Positions 9,294 to 19,200 of a stretch of DNA of 64,000 nucleotides are shown here, piece after piece. Source of the DNA: an uncultured Lachnospiraceae bacterium (GTDB taxonomy: Bacteria; Bacillota; Clostridia; Lachnospirales; Lachnospiraceae). Both the position numbers and the translations under genes were made by a program. Numbering within the stretch: the first letter of the stretch is position 1; each line of letters begins with the position of its first letter. The stretch spans positions 1-64,000 of the forward strand of contig CACZQN010000001.1 in assembly GCA_902783375.1 (NCBI GenBank). The letters are read 5' to 3'. The notes beneath the pieces are model-generated. The model did not search any database. It was not told the origin of the DNA and saw only the letters and a program-made list of their open reading frames with translations.

Positions 9294-9330
9294 AATATAA
9301 CACCTATTTTCTCTTTTTGCAAGAGAAAAT
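9294..9330 (-). promoter_or_regulatory. internal promoter before rpmJ with overlapping dyad
   Basis: TTGCAA (9317-9322), 17-nt spacer, TATATT (9294-9299), reading leftwards into rpmJ. A perfect 10-bp inverted repeat (9306-9315 with 9321-9330, 5-nt spacer) covers the -35 box and could be an operator. It would allow rpmJ and the alpha operon to be expressed apart from the S10-spc operon. Confidence 0.7.
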
Positions 9331-9409
9331 CCGAGCGAATCTCCGGGAGAATACAAAAAAGTTGCGTTCTCCTGTCAGATCCGCCCGTATTCTTTATGAA
9401 AGAATTCCG

Positions 9410-9628
9410 TTATTTATCTCTCCAGATAATTCTGCCTTTGGTGAGATCATACGGAGAGAGCTCCAGTGTGACCTTGTCGCCCGGCAGGATCCGGATGTAA
9501 TTCATCCGAAGCTTCCCGGAAATATGAGCAAGCACGCGATGTCCGTTCGGCAGTTCGACCTGGAACATGGCATTCGGGAGCTTCTCAATAACAACACCCT
9601 CGATTTCGACCAAATCTGATTTCGACAT
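9410..9628 (-). CDS. infA: translation initiation factor IF-1
   Basis: 72 aa, exact family length; an S1/OB-fold protein that binds the 30S A site. The segments [18 protein letters not shown] and [20 protein letters not shown] are canonical. It follows adk directly (36 nt); the methionine aminopeptidase gene map, usual at this place, is absent. Confidence 0.97.
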   Translation of the reverse strand: MSKSDLVEIEGVVIEKLPNAMFQVELPNGHRVLAHISGKLRMNYIRILPGDKVTLELSPYDLTKGRIIWRDK

Positions 9629-9664
9629 AGAGTTCCTTTCATTTCATAAAAAACAGTGTAATGA

Positions 9665-10309
9665 TCAATCTTTCAGCAGAGCCAGGATCGAAGCGAATAC
9701 TTCATCCATGGTCTGTGTGCCATCTACCTCAACATAGACGCCGCTCTCTTTGTAGTAGTTCTCAAGAGGCTCGGTCATCTCATGGTAGACATTCAGTCTG
9801 GATGCAACCGTCTCCGGCTTGTCATCCTCACGCTGGATCAGCGGAGCACCACAGCGGTCACAGATGCCCTCAACCTTCGGAGCATTGTACACGATATGGT
9901 AGGTCTCGCCGCAGTTTGTGCAGGTTCTTCTGCCGCCCATCCGGTTGATGATGTTCTCATCCGGGACAGCGATGTTCACTGCATAATCAATCTTTTCGTT
10001 CTTCTCTGCAAGTGCCTTGTCAAGCACTTCTGCCTGCGGAATCGTTCTCGGATATCCGTCCAGGATATAGCCGTTCTCGCAGTCCTCTTTTGCAACACGG
10101 TCGAGCAGCAGGTCAACAGTCAGTTCATCCGGAACCAGCTGGCCCTTGTCCATATAAGCCTTTGCCTTCTGGCCGAGCTCGGTGTTGTTCTTGATGTTGT
10201 ACCGGAAAATATCACCGGTAGAAATGTGCGGAAGTCCCAGTTCTTCTGCAAGACGAATCGCCTGTGTTCCTTTACCCGCACCAGGTGCACCCAACATAAT
10301 GATCTTCAT
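9665..10309 (-). CDS. adk: adenylate kinase
   Basis: 214 aa. Phosphoryl transfer between ATP and AMP. P-loop GAPGAGKGTQ (about residues 7-16), and the long LID form with a zinc site built from CTNC and CDRC pairs (about residues 130-153), as in Gram-positive enzymes. Downstream of secY, but after a 137-nt gap with a terminator-like hairpin. Confidence 0.97.
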   Translation of the reverse strand: MKIIMLGAPGAGKGTQAIRLAEELGLPHISTGDIFRYNIKNNTELGQKAKAYMDKGQLVPDELTVDLLLDRVAKEDCENGYILDGYPRTIPQAEVLDKALAEKNEKIDYAVNIAVPDENIINRMGGRRTCTNCGETYHIVYNAPKVEGICDRCGAPLIQREDDKPETVASRLNVYHEMTEPLENYYKESGVYVEVDGTQTMDEVFASILALLKD

Positions 10310-10355
10310 ACCTTCCTCACTTTCTTGTAAACGCGAATCAATCAGGAAAAATATG

Positions 10356-10428
10356 CAAAACCGACAAGATTTTGGGCCTGTCCGGCTGCCCTGCAGGCCG
10401 CCTTAAAAGCCCAAAATCTTCACGTCGG
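10356..10428 (-). terminator. terminator-like hairpin between secY and adk
   Basis: On the minus strand CCGAC-gtg-AAGATTTTGGGC (from 10428) pairs with GCCCAAAATCTT-GTCGG (to 10361), 17 bp with a 3-nt bulge and a partly structured 31-nt loop. It is followed by TTTTGCATATTTTT. This is strong enough to reduce transcription into adk-infA, yet it lies inside the spc operon. Confidence 0.7.
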
Positions 10429-10446
10429 AACATGTCCGGATCCTGA

Positions 10447-11781
10447 TCAGTCATTCAGGAATCCTGTATAATGTCTCTCAAGCATCATGGTCTCGATCTG
10501 CTTCAGGGTCTCAAGGATGACACCCACAACGATGATCAGAGAGGTACCACCGAAGGATACGCTTGCTCCGAACAGTCCGTTAAAGATGATCGGGAGCACG
10601 GCTGCGATGGTCAGACCAACCGCACCGATGAAAATGATGCTGTTCAAAACTTTGTTCAGGTAGTCACTGGTCGGTCTGCCCGGACGGATACCAGGGATGA
10701 AACCACCCTGCTTCTTCATGTTATTTGCAATCTCGATCGGGTTGAAGGTGATCGAGGTGTAGAAATAAGCAAAGAAGACAAGCAGTGCGATGTAGATCAG
10801 AAGACCGATCGTATACTTTGCTTCGCCCAGACTGCTGAAGTTGCACCATGCACCCTGGTTCATGATCTTGAGGATCTTCTGACCGAAGGATGCGCCTGCG
10901 CCGGATGCCGGCTGGATTCCGAAGAATCTGCAGATGATAATCGGTGTCTGCAGGAGCGAACTTGCGAAGATGACCGGGATAACGCCGGCGGTGTTGACCT
11001 TCAGCGGAATGTTCGAGGAGCTGCCTCCGACCATTCTTCTGCCCTGGATCTTCTTCGCGTACTGAACCGGAATTCTTCTCTCGGCATCCTGGAGGATGAT
11101 GATGTAAACCACCATAAATACCAGGATTGCAACGATCACGATGGTTGCAACAACCTTACCGATCACAGTTGCACTGCCGCCGACGAACTGCCGGAACAGC
11201 CCGATCACATCGCTCGGAATTCTCGAGACGATGTTGATCAGCAGGATGATCGAGATGCCGTTGCCGACACCGCGATCGGTAATTTTCTCACCCAGCCACA
11301 TCAGGAAAGCAGATCCTGCTGTGAGGGAGAATGCAATGACAATCACGGAGAGAAAGCTGTAGTTCTCCAGATAACCGCTTCTTCCAAATCCGATGGCCAT
11401 CGCGACACTTTCGATCAGGGAAAGGCCGACGGTCACATATCTGGTATAGGAGGCGATTTTCTTTCTTCCATCTTCGCCTTCCTTCTGCATCTCCTCCAGT
11501 GCCGGAATGGCAATTGTCAGGAGCTGCATGATAATGGATGCGGTGATGTACGGCGTAATGCTCAGCGCCAAAATGGACAACTGTTCGAAAGAACCACCGG
11601 TAATCGCATTCAGGAAATCCAGCTGTGTGATCTGTGCCAGGAATCCGGCGATCTGGGTCCGGTCAATCCCCGGTACCGGGATCTGGGATCCAAGGCGAAC
11701 CACAACCAGACAGAGAAGCGTAAACAGCAGCCTGCTACGGATGTCTTTGATCTTCAGTGCATTACGAATCGTCTTAATCAT
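10447..11781 (-). CDS. secY: protein translocase subunit SecY
   Basis: 444 aa polytopic membrane protein, the SecYEG channel. The plug/TM2 region SITPYITASIIMQLL and the cytoplasmic loop with GVGNGISIILLINI are recognisable, along with the ten expected hydrophobic spans. The rplO stop and the secY start overlap as TGATG (11779-11783), indicating translational coupling. Confidence 0.97.
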   Translation of the reverse strand: MIKTIRNALKIKDIRSRLLFTLLCLVVVRLGSQIPVPGIDRTQIAGFLAQITQLDFLNAITGGSFEQLSILALSITPYITASIIMQLLTIAIPALEEMQKEGEDGRKKIASYTRYVTVGLSLIESVAMAIGFGRSGYLENYSFLSVIVIAFSLTAGSAFLMWLGEKITDRGVGNGISIILLINIVSRIPSDVIGLFRQFVGGSATVIGKVVATIVIVAILVFMVVYIIILQDAERRIPVQYAKKIQGRRMVGGSSSNIPLKVNTAGVIPVIFASSLLQTPIIICRFFGIQPASGAGASFGQKILKIMNQGAWCNFSSLGEAKYTIGLLIYIALLVFFAYFYTSITFNPIEIANNMKKQGGFIPGIRPGRPTSDYLNKVLNSIIFIGAVGLTIAAVLPIIFNGLFGASVSFGGTSLIIVVGVILETLKQIETMMLERHYTGFLND

Positions 11782-12221
11782 CAGATCACCTCAGCATTCC
11801 CGCCAAGTGCCTTGATCTTTTCTTCAGCCGATGCGCTGTAAGCGTTTACTTTTACATTGAGTTTCTTGGTGAGCTCGCCTGCTCCCAGAACCTTGACACC
11901 GTCGCCGACTCTCTTGAGGATGCCAGCTTCAACAAGTGCCTCGATGGTGACATCAGCGCCATCCTCGAAGCAGTTCAGCTGCCCAACATTCACGGTAACA
12001 ATATCAAGAGAATTTCTGTTTTTGAAGCCTCTCTTCGGGAGTCTTCTGAACAGCGGCATCTGGCCACCTTCGAAACCAGGTCTCGGAGCGCCGGAACGAG
12101 CCTTCTGACCCTTATGACCCTTGCCTGCTGTCTTACCATTGCCCGATGCATGGCCACGGCCTCTTCTGAAGCTGTCGCTCTGAACGGAACCCGGAATCGG
12201 CTGTAAGTCTGTAATATTCAT
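11781..12221 (-). CDS. rplO: 50S ribosomal protein L15
   Basis: 146 aa L15 (uL15), late-assembly protein. It has the Gly/Arg-rich N-terminal extension ([20 protein letters not shown]) that threads through 23S rRNA, and the globular C-terminal domain. Sits 16 nt after rpmD and overlaps secY by one base. Confidence 0.97.
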   Translation of the reverse strand: MNITDLQPIPGSVQSDSFRRGRGHASGNGKTAGKGHKGQKARSGAPRPGFEGGQMPLFRRLPKRGFKNRNSLDIVTVNVGQLNCFEDGADVTIEALVEAGILKRVGDGVKVLGAGELTKKLNVKVNAYSASAEEKIKALGGNAEVI

Positions 12222-12237
12222 ATTCTCGGTCCTCCTG

Positions 12238-12417
12238 TTAGATTTCCTCGACCTTTAACAGGTACTCTACCTGCTTGATCATACCTCTGGTTGCTGCATT
12301 GTCCGGAAGGATCACGGAACGGCCGGTCTTCTTCAGGCCAAGTGCCTCGACGGTTCTCTTATGCTTCGGAACAGCGCCGATGGTGGACTTTGCCAGTGTA
12401 ATTTTCAAATCTGCCAT
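12238..12417 (-). CDS. rpmD: 50S ribosomal protein L30
   Basis: 59 aa L30 (uL30). The start [14 protein letters not shown] at 12415-12417 is chosen: GGGAG directly abuts an earlier in-frame ATG (12424-12426) but is 9 nt from this one. The segment [14 protein letters not shown] is typical. 17 nt downstream of rpsE. Confidence 0.95.
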   Translation of the reverse strand: MADLKITLAKSTIGAVPKHKRTVEALGLKKTGRSVILPDNAATRGMIKQVEYLLKVEEI

Positions 12418-12434
12418 ATCATCCATCTCCCTTC

Positions 12435-12941
12435 TTACGCCAGCTGATCCACGGAGATGCCGCGCAGCTTTGCAACTTCTTCCGGAGTCTTCAGCTGAGC
12501 AAGACCTGCGATGGTTGCAAGCACGACGTTCTGCTTATTGTTGGATCCCAGCGACTTGGTACGGATGTTCTTGAAGCCTGCAAGCTCCAGGACATTACGT
12601 GCAGGACCGCCGGCGATGATACCGGTACCTTCCGGAGCACGCTTCAGAAGAACTTCTGCGCTTCCGAACTTGCCGGTATAGTCGTGCGGGACACTGCCGT
12701 TCTCATCAAGCGGAACCTCGATGAGCTTCTTTGTTGCATCCTCTTTACCTTTTCTGATTGCTTCCGGAATTTCAGTGGACTTGCCAAGGCCTACGCCGAC
12801 ATGTCCGTTCTTATCACCGACAACAACCAGAGCTGTGAATCTCATATTACGGCCACCCTTGACAACCTTGGTGACGCGCTTGATCGATACAACCTTATCT
12901 TCAAGCTCTAAATTGTCAGTATTAACAACTGAACGATTCAT
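12435..12941 (-). CDS. rpsE: 30S ribosomal protein S5
   Basis: 168 aa S5 (uS5). The N-terminal double-stranded-RNA-binding part contains [24 protein letters not shown] and the C-terminal part [13 protein letters not shown]. It lies at the mRNA entry channel and influences decoding accuracy. Normal length and place. Confidence 0.97.
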   Translation of the reverse strand: MNRSVVNTDNLELEDKVVSIKRVTKVVKGGRNMRFTALVVVGDKNGHVGVGLGKSTEIPEAIRKGKEDATKKLIEVPLDENGSVPHDYTGKFGSAEVLLKRAPEGTGIIAGGPARNVLELAGFKNIRTKSLGSNNKQNVVLATIAGLAQLKTPEEVAKLRGISVDQLA

Positions 12942-12959
12942 GTTTCTTCCTCCTTCACC

Positions 12960-13328
12960 TTAGAATACAAGGCCAGCTTCTCTAGCTGCATCTGCCAGTG
13001 CCTGTACCTTACCCTGGTAGATGTAACCACCTCTGTCGAAAACGACCTCGGTGATTCCTTTTTCGAGTGCTCTCTTGCCGATTGCTGTGCCGACTGCCTG
13101 TGCAGCGGCAGTATCATTTGTATGCTCAAGGGATGCCTTGATATCTTTATCAAGTGTAGACGCAGAAACTAAAGTTGTGCCAGCCTGGTCGTCAATGATC
13201 TGTGCATACATATGGTTATTGCTTCTGAACACCGAAAGACGTGGTCTCTCGGCCGTTCCGGAGATGTGAGCGCGGATTCTACCGTGCTTCTTCTCACGAA
13301 TCTCGCTTCTTGACTCTTTACGAACCAT
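12960..13328 (-). CDS. rplR: 50S ribosomal protein L18
   Basis: 122 aa L18 (uL18), binds 5S rRNA in the central protuberance. The segment [20 protein letters not shown] and the end [20 protein letters not shown] are canonical. Gaps of 18 nt on either side. Confidence 0.97.
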   Translation of the reverse strand: MVRKESRSEIREKKHGRIRAHISGTAERPRLSVFRSNNHMYAQIIDDQAGTTLVSASTLDKDIKASLEHTNDTAAAQAVGTAIGKRALEKGITEVVFDRGGYIYQGKVQALADAAREAGLVF

Positions 13329-13346
13329 TCTTCTTCACTCCTTTAA

Positions 13347-13889
13347 TTATTTTTTACCGGTCTTACCAACCTTGCGTCTGATGACCTCGTAGTCATACTT
13401 GATACCCTTGCCCTTATAAGGCTCCGGTCCTCTCTTCTCTCTGATCTCAGCAGCGAACTGCCCGACCTTCTCTTTATCGATACCCTTGACGATGATCTTG
13501 TTCTGTCCTTCGCAGACAGTCTCGATGCCTTCCGGATCCGTCATGATGACCGGATGGGAATAACCAAGGTTCAGTGTCAGCTCCTTGCCGCTCTTTGCTG
13601 CTCTGTAACCGACACCATTGATCTCAAGAACTTTCTGATAACCCTCGGTGACACCGACAACCATGTTGTGGATCAGGGTTCTTGTAAGCCCATGCAGGGC
13701 CTTCATTCTCTTCAAATCATTCGGTCTCGATACGATGACCTCAGCGCCTTCCAGCTTGATGATCATCTCAGAAGGAAGCACTCTTTCCAGTGTTCCCTTC
13801 GGACCTTTTACAGTCACTTTATTATTTTCTGCGATATCGACGGTAACACCAGCCGGTACCGCGATAGGCATTCTTCCGATTCGTGACAT
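13347..13889 (-). CDS. rplF: 50S ribosomal protein L6
   Basis: 180 aa L6 (uL6), two repeated domains. [15 protein letters not shown] at the start and the C-terminal [18 protein letters not shown] signature are present. It sits near the sarcin-ricin loop. Confidence 0.97.
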   Translation of the reverse strand: MSRIGRMPIAVPAGVTVDIAENNKVTVKGPKGTLERVLPSEMIIKLEGAEVIVSRPNDLKRMKALHGLTRTLIHNMVVGVTEGYQKVLEINGVGYRAAKSGKELTLNLGYSHPVIMTDPEGIETVCEGQNKIIVKGIDKEKVGQFAAEIREKRGPEPYKGKGIKYDYEVIRRKVGKTGKK

Positions 13890-13919
13890 GCCCGCACCTC
13901 CTAAACGATAGTCAGATTA

Positions 13920-14315
13920 TTACCAGACAAACGCCAGGACTTCGCCGCCGACATTCAGCTTTCTAGCTTCCTTGTCGGTGATGACTCCCTTGTTTGTGGA
14001 AACGATTGCAATACCCAGTCCGCCAAGTACCTTCGGCATATCCTCGGCACCAGCGTAGATTCTTAAGCCTGGCTTGGAAATTCTCTTCAGGCCCGAGATA
14101 ACCTTTTCGTTCTTGTCCTTGCCGTACTTCAGCTCGATATGAATCGTCTTGATGCCTTCGGCTTCAACGATCTCATATTTCTTGATATAACCTTCTTTGT
14201 AAAGGATGTCAGCAATCGCAATCTTCATATTCGATGCAGGCACATCCACATCATCATGTTTTGCCGTATTCGCATTACGGATTCTTGTAAGCATATCTGC
14301 AATAGGATCTGTCAT
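13920..14315 (-). CDS. rpsH: 30S ribosomal protein S8
   Basis: 131 aa S8 (uS8), primary 16S binder; in E. coli the feedback repressor of the spc operon. [15 protein letters not shown] and the C-terminal [14 protein letters not shown] loop are standard. Gap of 26 nt from rpsN. Confidence 0.97.
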   Translation of the reverse strand: MTDPIADMLTRIRNANTAKHDDVDVPASNMKIAIADILYKEGYIKKYEIVEAEGIKTIHIELKYGKDKNEKVISGLKRISKPGLRIYAGAEDMPKVLGGLGIAIVSTNKGVITDKEARKLNVGGEVLAFVW

Positions 14316-14341
14316 TAGTTGTTACCTCCTTCCTGATGTAA

Positions 14342-14527
14342 TTACCAGCTAGCCTTTCTGACTCCTGGGATCTGTCCTTTATATGCCAGTTCGCGGAAGC
14401 AGATTCTGCAGATGCCGTACTTTCTCAGATATGCATGCGGACGGCCGCAGATCTTGCAGCGTGTGTAAGCTCTTGTGGAAAACTTCGGTGCGCGCTGCTG
14501 CTTCAGCTTCATAGACAATTTAGCCAT
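14342..14527 (-). CDS. rpsN: 30S ribosomal protein S14, zinc-binding type
   Basis: 61 aa. Cys24, Cys27, Cys40 and Cys43 form the zinc ribbon of the short (type Z) S14. ATG at 14525-14527 gives [11 protein letters not shown] and follows GGAGG by 6 nt; an upstream in-frame ATG (14560) is rejected. With the zinc form of L36, this suggests the cell keeps zinc-dependent ribosomal proteins as the default; zinc-free paralogs are not in this window. Confidence 0.96.
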   Translation of the reverse strand: MAKLSMKLKQQRAPKFSTRAYTRCKICGRPHAYLRKYGICRICFRELAYKGQIPGVRKASW

Positions 14528-14586
14528 GAATTCCTCCTTTGCCTCTTCAGGCAGATTCAAATGCTTTCTCCGTTGATCGGTTGTTA

Positions 14587-15132
14587 TCAGTTATTTTTGG
14601 AAAATGGCATGCCAAACTGAGTCAGCAGCTCACGTGCTTCTTCATCGGTATGTGCCGTTGTAACAAAAATGACATCCATTCCTCTGACCTTGTCGACCTT
14701 GTCGTACTCGATCTCCGGGAAGATCAGCTGTTCTCTGAGGCCCAGTGCGTAATTTCCTCTGCCGTCAAAAGCGTTCGGATTTACGCCACGGAAGTCACGG
14801 ACACGCGGAAGTGCCAGGTTGATCAGACGATCCGCGAATTCATACATCTTGTCGCCGCGAAGGGTAACTTTGCAGCCGATCGGCATGCCTTCACGCAGCT
14901 TGAAGTTCGCGATGGACTTCTTCGCCTTGGTCGTGACAGCCTTCTGGCCGGTAATGATGCCCAGGTCGTTGCAGGCAGTCTCAAGAACTTTTGCATTCTC
15001 TCTTGCTTCGCCAACGCCCATGTTCACAACGATCTTGTCAAGCTTCGGAATCTGCATGACGTTCTTATAACCGAACTTCTTCTGCATAGCCGGAGCAATC
15101 TCGTTCTGATAGGTCTCTTTTAACCTGTTCAC
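14587..15132 (-). CDS. rplE: 50S ribosomal protein L5
   Basis: 181 aa L5 (uL5), binds 5S rRNA and contacts P-site tRNA. The conserved segment [15 protein letters not shown] and the end [20 protein letters not shown] are present. The 59-nt gap to rpsN is without recognisable features. Confidence 0.97.
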   Translation of the reverse strand: MNRLKETYQNEIAPAMQKKFGYKNVMQIPKLDKIVVNMGVGEARENAKVLETACNDLGIITGQKAVTTKAKKSIANFKLREGMPIGCKVTLRGDKMYEFADRLINLALPRVRDFRGVNPNAFDGRGNYALGLREQLIFPEIEYDKVDKVRGMDVIFVTTAHTDEEARELLTQFGMPFSKNN

Positions 15133-15150
15133 GATTCGAACCTCCTCTCA

Positions 15151-15456
15151 TCAATCAATGTTTTCGCCGGTAGCCTTCGCATAGCGGACCTTCTTGTCGC
15201 CATCCATGCGGAAGCCGACTCTGGTGACCTTGCCGCCTGCAACGTACATCACGTTGGAAACATCGATCGGAGCTTCCTGGTGAACGATACCGCCGTTCGC
15301 ATTTCTCTGGGAAGGCTTCTCGTGCTTGGTGATCTGGTTGATACCCTCTACCAGCACCTTGCCGTCCTTAACGGAAAGAACCTTACCCTGCTTGCCTTTA
15401 TCTTTGCCGGTGATAACCTGAACGGTATCACCCTTCTTAATCTTGCTTGTCGCCAT
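15151..15456 (-). CDS. rplX: 50S ribosomal protein L24
   Basis: 101 aa L24 (uL24), initiator of 50S assembly. The KOW motif is at residues 6-30 ([20 protein letters not shown]). Normal length; 14-nt gap to rplN. Confidence 0.97.
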   Translation of the reverse strand: MATSKIKKGDTVQVITGKDKGKQGKVLSVKDGKVLVEGINQITKHEKPSQRNANGGIVHQEAPIDVSNVMYVAGGKVTRVGFRMDGDKKVRYAKATGENID

Positions 15457-15470
15457 GACCCTGAACCTCC

Positions 15471-15839
15471 TTATAATACTTCCGGAGCCAGGGAAACGAT
15501 CTTCATGAACTGTTTCTCACGAAGCTCTCTGGCCACCGGCCCGAAAATACGAGTTCCGGTTGGTGTCTTGTCATCCTTGATGATGACGGCTGCGTTCTCG
15601 TCAAAGCGGATATAGGAACCGTCTTTTCTGCGGTTGCCCTTCTTGGTGCGGACAACAACAGCCTTCACAACGTCGCCCTTCTTGACAACACCGCCTGGTG
15701 TTGCATCTTTAACGCTGGCAATAATGATATCACCGATCGCAGCATATCTTCTGGTCGAGCCGCCCATAACACGGATGCAAAGCAGTTCCTTTGCGCCGGT
15801 ATTATCAGCAACTGCGAGTCTGGTTTCCTGCTGTACCAT
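15471..15839 (-). CDS. rplN: 50S ribosomal protein L14
   Basis: 122 aa L14 (uL14), exact family length. [20 protein letters not shown] and the C-terminal [16 protein letters not shown] are canonical. It forms bridges to the 30S and is a docking site for ribosome-associated factors. Confidence 0.97.
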   Translation of the reverse strand: MVQQETRLAVADNTGAKELLCIRVMGGSTRRYAAIGDIIIASVKDATPGGVVKKGDVVKAVVVRTKKGNRRKDGSYIRFDENAAVIIKDDKTPTGTRIFGPVARELREKQFMKIVSLAPEVL

Positions 15840-15896
15840 TTACATGCACTCCTTTCTCATCTGAAACGATGAAGTTCCTGGAATCTCTTAAAAGCA

Positions 15897-16154
15897 TTAT
15901 TTTGCCTTCTCGATGATCTCCACCAGTCTCCATCTCTTCGTCTTCGACAGCGGTCTGGTCTCCATGACGCGGACTCTGTCACCGACGCGGCACTCGTTAT
16001 TGGAATCCTCTGCATAAAGCTTTACGGTTCTCTTCACGATCTTGCCGTACAACGGGTGCTTGACATTATCTACAACAGCAACCACGATGGTCTTATCCAT
16101 CTTGTCGCTGACGACCATTCCGGTACGCACTTTTCTAAGATTTCTCTCTTCCAT
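15897..16154 (-). CDS. rpsQ: 30S ribosomal protein S17
   Basis: 85 aa OB-fold S17 (uS17). Start [12 protein letters not shown] at 16152-16154 is chosen by family length and a GGAGG box upstream; the frame is open further upstream, inside rpmC. The segment [14 protein letters not shown] is the signature. One base separates it from the rpmC stop. Confidence 0.96.
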   Translation of the reverse strand: MEERNLRKVRTGMVVSDKMDKTIVVAVVDNVKHPLYGKIVKRTVKLYAEDSNNECRVGDRVRVMETRPLSKTKRWRLVEIIEKAK

Positions 16155-16155
16155 C

Positions 16156-16362
16156 TTATGCCTCCTTCTCCTGAGCAGCAAGCACGGTCTGGATTCTCGC
16201 AATATTCTTGCGGACTTCCTTGATCCGGCTGGTGTTGTCAAGCTGGTTGGTTGCATTCTGGAATCTCAGATTAAAGAGCTCTTTCTTCGCTGCTACCAGC
16301 TCCTCAGCGAGCTCCGATGTGGACTTCGCTCTCAGATCATTCACATACTTAGTTGTTTTCAA
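16156..16362 (-). CDS. rpmC: 50S ribosomal protein L29 (TTG start)
   Basis: 68 aa two-helix protein at the tunnel exit. I choose TTG at 16360-16362: it is 8 nt after GGAGG and yields [14 protein letters not shown], the usual clostridial N-terminus. The upstream ATG (16369-16371) lies only 1 nt after that GGAGG and adds three unusual residues. With the TTG start the gene overlaps the end of rplP by 14 nt, so L16 and L29 translation is probably coupled. Confidence 0.93.
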   Translation of the reverse strand: MKTTKYVNDLRAKSTSELAEELVAAKKELFNLRFQNATNQLDNTSRIKEVRKNIARIQTVLAAQEKEA

Positions 16363-16792
16363 CGTCCGCACCTCCTTCTTCCAAATCCGCCTTAGAGACG
16401 ATCTTACACTTCAGAGGAAGCTTGTGCATAGCGAGACGCAGTGCCTCTCTCGCAACTTCATCCGATACACCGGCAACTTCAAACATGACGCGGCCCGGCT
16501 TTACAACTGCAACCCAGTACTCCAGGGCGCCTTTACCGGAACCCATACGAGTGCCGGCCGGCTTAGCGGTAACCGGCTTGTCCGGGAAGATCTTGATCCA
16601 GACTTTTCCGCCACGCTTCATATAACGTGTGATGGCAACACGGGCAGCCTCAATCTGGTTGGACTTGACCCATGCCGGCTCAAGAGCGACAAGACCGTAC
16701 TCACCATTCGAAATGGTATTGCCGGTATGTGCTTCACCCTTCATCTTGCCACGGAACTGCTTACGATGTTTTACTCTATTCGGCATTAACAT
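16349..16792 (-). CDS. rplP: 50S ribosomal protein L16
   Basis: 147 aa L16 (uL16). [17 protein letters not shown] start and the signature [20 protein letters not shown] are canonical. It contacts A-site tRNA near the peptidyl transferase centre. The rpsC stop and the rplP start share one base (TAATG at 16790-16794). Confidence 0.97.
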   Translation of the reverse strand: MLMPNRVKHRKQFRGKMKGEAHTGNTISNGEYGLVALEPAWVKSNQIEAARVAITRYMKRGGKVWIKIFPDKPVTAKPAGTRMGSGKGALEYWVAVVKPGRVMFEVAGVSDEVAREALRLAMHKLPLKCKIVSKADLEEGGADVENN

Positions 16793-17457
16793 TATCGATC
16801 ATTCCTCCCTTCCTTCTTACCGCTCTTTGCAGGAAGGACCTCGCCAAGGTAGATCCAGCACTTTACGCCGACCTTACCATAGGTTGTATCTGCCTCTGCA
16901 AAACCATAGTCGATATTGGCACGCAGTGTCTGAAGCGGAATGGTGCCCTCGCTGTAGAACTCAGTTCTTGCGATATCTGCACCGCCGAGACGTCCGGATA
17001 CGCTGGTCTTGATACCCTTCGCGCCGAGCTTCATGGTTCTCGACATCACAGACTTCATCGCACGACGGAAGGAGATACGGTTCTCCAGCTGCTGTGCAAT
17101 GTTCTCAGCAACAAGCTGTGCGCTTGCGTCCGGTCTCTTCACTTCCTTGATATCAAGGAAAACTTTCTTATCTGTCAGCTTCTGCACTTCTGCTTTCAGC
17201 TTTTCAATCTCAGAACCACCCTTACCGATGACGACGCCCGGCTTTGCGGTGTTGATCGCAACGCGGACTCTGTCAGCTGCACGCTCGATCTCGATCTTCG
17301 AGACACCGGAGTTTGCCAGCTTCTTCTTCAGGAACTCTCTGATCTTGTAATCTTCTACCAGGTAATCAGCGAAATCTTTATTGCTGGCATACCAGTTGGA
17401 ATCCCAGCCCTCGATAACGCCGACTCTTAAACCGTGAGGATTTACTTTCTGTCCCAT
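16792..17457 (-). CDS. rpsC: 30S ribosomal protein S3
   Basis: 221 aa S3 (uS3). [14 protein letters not shown] start, KH domain with the GxxG-type loop [14 protein letters not shown] (about residues 75-88), and a C-terminal domain ending in a basic tail. Part of the mRNA entry helicase site with S4 and S5. Confidence 0.97.
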   Translation of the reverse strand: MGQKVNPHGLRVGVIEGWDSNWYASNKDFADYLVEDYKIREFLKKKLANSGVSKIEIERAADRVRVAINTAKPGVVIGKGGSEIEKLKAEVQKLTDKKVFLDIKEVKRPDASAQLVAENIAQQLENRISFRRAMKSVMSRTMKLGAKGIKTSVSGRLGGADIARTEFYSEGTIPLQTLRANIDYGFAEADTTYGKVGVKCWIYLGEVLPAKSGKKEGRNDR

Positions 17458-17478
17458 AGTGGCCTTCTGCTCCTTTCT

Positions 17479-17868
17479 TTATTTCTCGTCCAGAACGATG
17501 TTGATATGGCACATTCTCTTGTAAATACGATATGCGCTTCCGCGTGCTCTCGGCTGGATTCTCTTCATGATCGGGCCGTCCTGTGCATCACAGGATGCAA
17601 CATAAAGATTTGCGCGGTCCAGACCCTTGTTGTTTTCAGCATTCGCCACTGCGGACTTCAGTAATTTCTCTATCACGGTCGAAGCATATCTTGGGTTATA
17701 TGCCAGAATACCAAGTGCTGTGTTTACATCCTTGCCTCTGATCGCATCGAGAACGAAGCAAGCCTTCTGTGTGGAGACTCTTGCATAAGAAAGCTTTGCA
17801 TGCGGCCGGGTCTCTCTCTGGCTCTCATTTCTTTCTCTCTTGATCTGCGATCTATGTCCCTTTGCCAT
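17479..17868 (-). CDS. rplV: 50S ribosomal protein L22
   Basis: 129 aa L22 (uL22), lining the exit tunnel with its long beta hairpin (IQPRARGSAYRIYKRMCHI, about residues 101-119). ATG at 17866-17868 (MAKGHRSQ) is preferred: AAAGGAGG is 7 nt upstream. A slightly longer frame from 17886 lacks that spacing. The N-terminal extension of about 20 basic residues is typical for Clostridia. Confidence 0.95.
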   Translation of the reverse strand: MAKGHRSQIKRERNESQRETRPHAKLSYARVSTQKACFVLDAIRGKDVNTALGILAYNPRYASTVIEKLLKSAVANAENNKGLDRANLYVASCDAQDGPIMKRIQPRARGSAYRIYKRMCHINIVLDEK

Positions 17869-17930
17869 GGATGTACCTCCTTTCATTTTCCCTAACTATT
17901 CGATTCTATCGTTTCCTGTCGTGAGGCCGA

Positions 17931-18203
17931 TCAGGATCTTCTGTCATCCTTTACGTGTCCTCTGTAGGTTCTTGTTACAACGAATTCACCAAGCTTGTGG
18001 CCAACCATATCTTCTGTGATATAGACCGGCACATGTCTTCTTCCGTCATGTACAGCGATCGTATGACCGACGAAAGACGGGAAAATGGTGGATCTGCGAG
18101 ACCAGGTCTTGATGACGCTCTTATCACCGGCTGCATTCATCGCATCAACTTTCTTCAGCAGATGCTCATCTGCAAACGGTCCCTTTTTCAGTGATCTTGC
18201 CAT
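17931..18203 (-). CDS. rpsS: 30S ribosomal protein S19
   Basis: 90 aa S19 (uS19), head protein paired with S13. [18 protein letters not shown] and the C-terminal [20 protein letters not shown] are standard. Gap of 62 nt to rplV. Confidence 0.97.
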   Translation of the reverse strand: MARSLKKGPFADEHLLKKVDAMNAAGDKSVIKTWSRRSTIFPSFVGHTIAVHDGRRHVPVYITEDMVGHKLGEFVVTRTYRGHVKDDRRS

Positions 18204-18221
18204 GATTCCTTCTCCTTTCGA

Positions 18222-19064
18222 TTACATCAGTCCCTTACCGTCTTTTCTTCTGACGATGAGCTTGTTGGACTGCTTCTTCTTCTTACGTGTCTTCAAACCA
18301 AGTGCTGGCTTGCCCCACGGAGTCACAGGACCCGGACGACCGATGCCGGCTTTACCTTCACCACCGCCGTGTGGATGGTCATTCGGGTTCATAACGGAAC
18401 CACGGACTGTAGGTCTGATACCCATGTTGCGGGTACGTCCTGCTTTACCGACGTTGATCAGCTCGTGATCAATGTTGCCGACCTGGCCGATAGTAGCGCG
18501 GCACTCGATCGGAACCATACGCATCTCGCCGGACGGCATTCTCAGGGTGGCATACTTGCCTTCCTTCGCCATCAGCTGTGCGGTATTGCCGGCAGCACGT
18601 ACCAACTGGCCGCCCTTGCCCGGATACAGCTCAACGTTGTGTACGTTCGCACCGATCGGGATCTCGGACAGCGGCAGGCAGTTGCCTACACGAACTTCTG
18701 CGCCTGCACCGTTCATGACGGTCATCCCTACGGTAAGACCAACCGGTGCAAGGATATATGCTTTTTCACCGTCTGCATAGCAGATCAGTGCGATGTTTGC
18801 GGTACGGTTCGGATCATACTCGATCGAAACAACCTTTGCCGGTACTCCATCTTTCTTTCTCTTGAAATCGATGACTCTGTACTTTCTTCTGGAGCCACCG
18901 CCTCTGTGTCTGACTGTAATTTTGCCCTGATTGTTACGGCCGGAATTCTTCTTCAGGGAGACAACCAGCGACTTCTCAGGAGATGTCTTGGTGATCTCAG
19001 CAAAATCAGAACCGGTCATGTTACGTCTTGAAGGCGTATATGGGCCGAACTTTTTGATTGCCAT
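18222..19064 (-). CDS. rplB: 50S ribosomal protein L2
   Basis: 280 aa L2 (uL2), needed for subunit joining and peptidyl transfer. The signature [20 protein letters not shown] carries the conserved His region; the C-terminal basic tail is present. Unusually, it follows a 136-nt structured spacer after rplW, while most genes here are separated by about 20 nt. Confidence 0.97.
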   Translation of the reverse strand: MAIKKFGPYTPSRRNMTGSDFAEITKTSPEKSLVVSLKKNSGRNNQGKITVRHRGGGSRRKYRVIDFKRKKDGVPAKVVSIEYDPNRTANIALICYADGEKAYILAPVGLTVGMTVMNGAGAEVRVGNCLPLSEIPIGANVHNVELYPGKGGQLVRAAGNTAQLMAKEGKYATLRMPSGEMRMVPIECRATIGQVGNIDHELINVGKAGRTRNMGIRPTVRGSVMNPNDHPHGGGEGKAGIGRPGPVTPWGKPALGLKTRKKKKQSNKLIVRRKDGKGLM

Positions 19065-19200
19065 AACTGGAACCCCTTTCTCAAACCTCGTGAATTATCG
19101 GCTCACGGACCTTATTTCAATTCATACTTTCCCGGGAAGTTTGAGGCGCAGCCGCAAACTTCGGGGAGTTAAATATGTGCGCTAAGCACATATTTTACTC
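19065..19200 (-). promoter_or_regulatory. structured spacer between rplW and rplB
   Basis: Two strong inverted repeats: AAATATGTGC/GCACATATTT (19171-19180 with 19186-19195, 5-nt loop) immediately after the rplW stop, and GAAGTTTG/CAAACTTC (19136-19143 with 19155-19162) around a GC-rich loop. No poly-U follows either on the minus strand. Possibly an mRNA processing or stability element. Confidence 0.5.
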
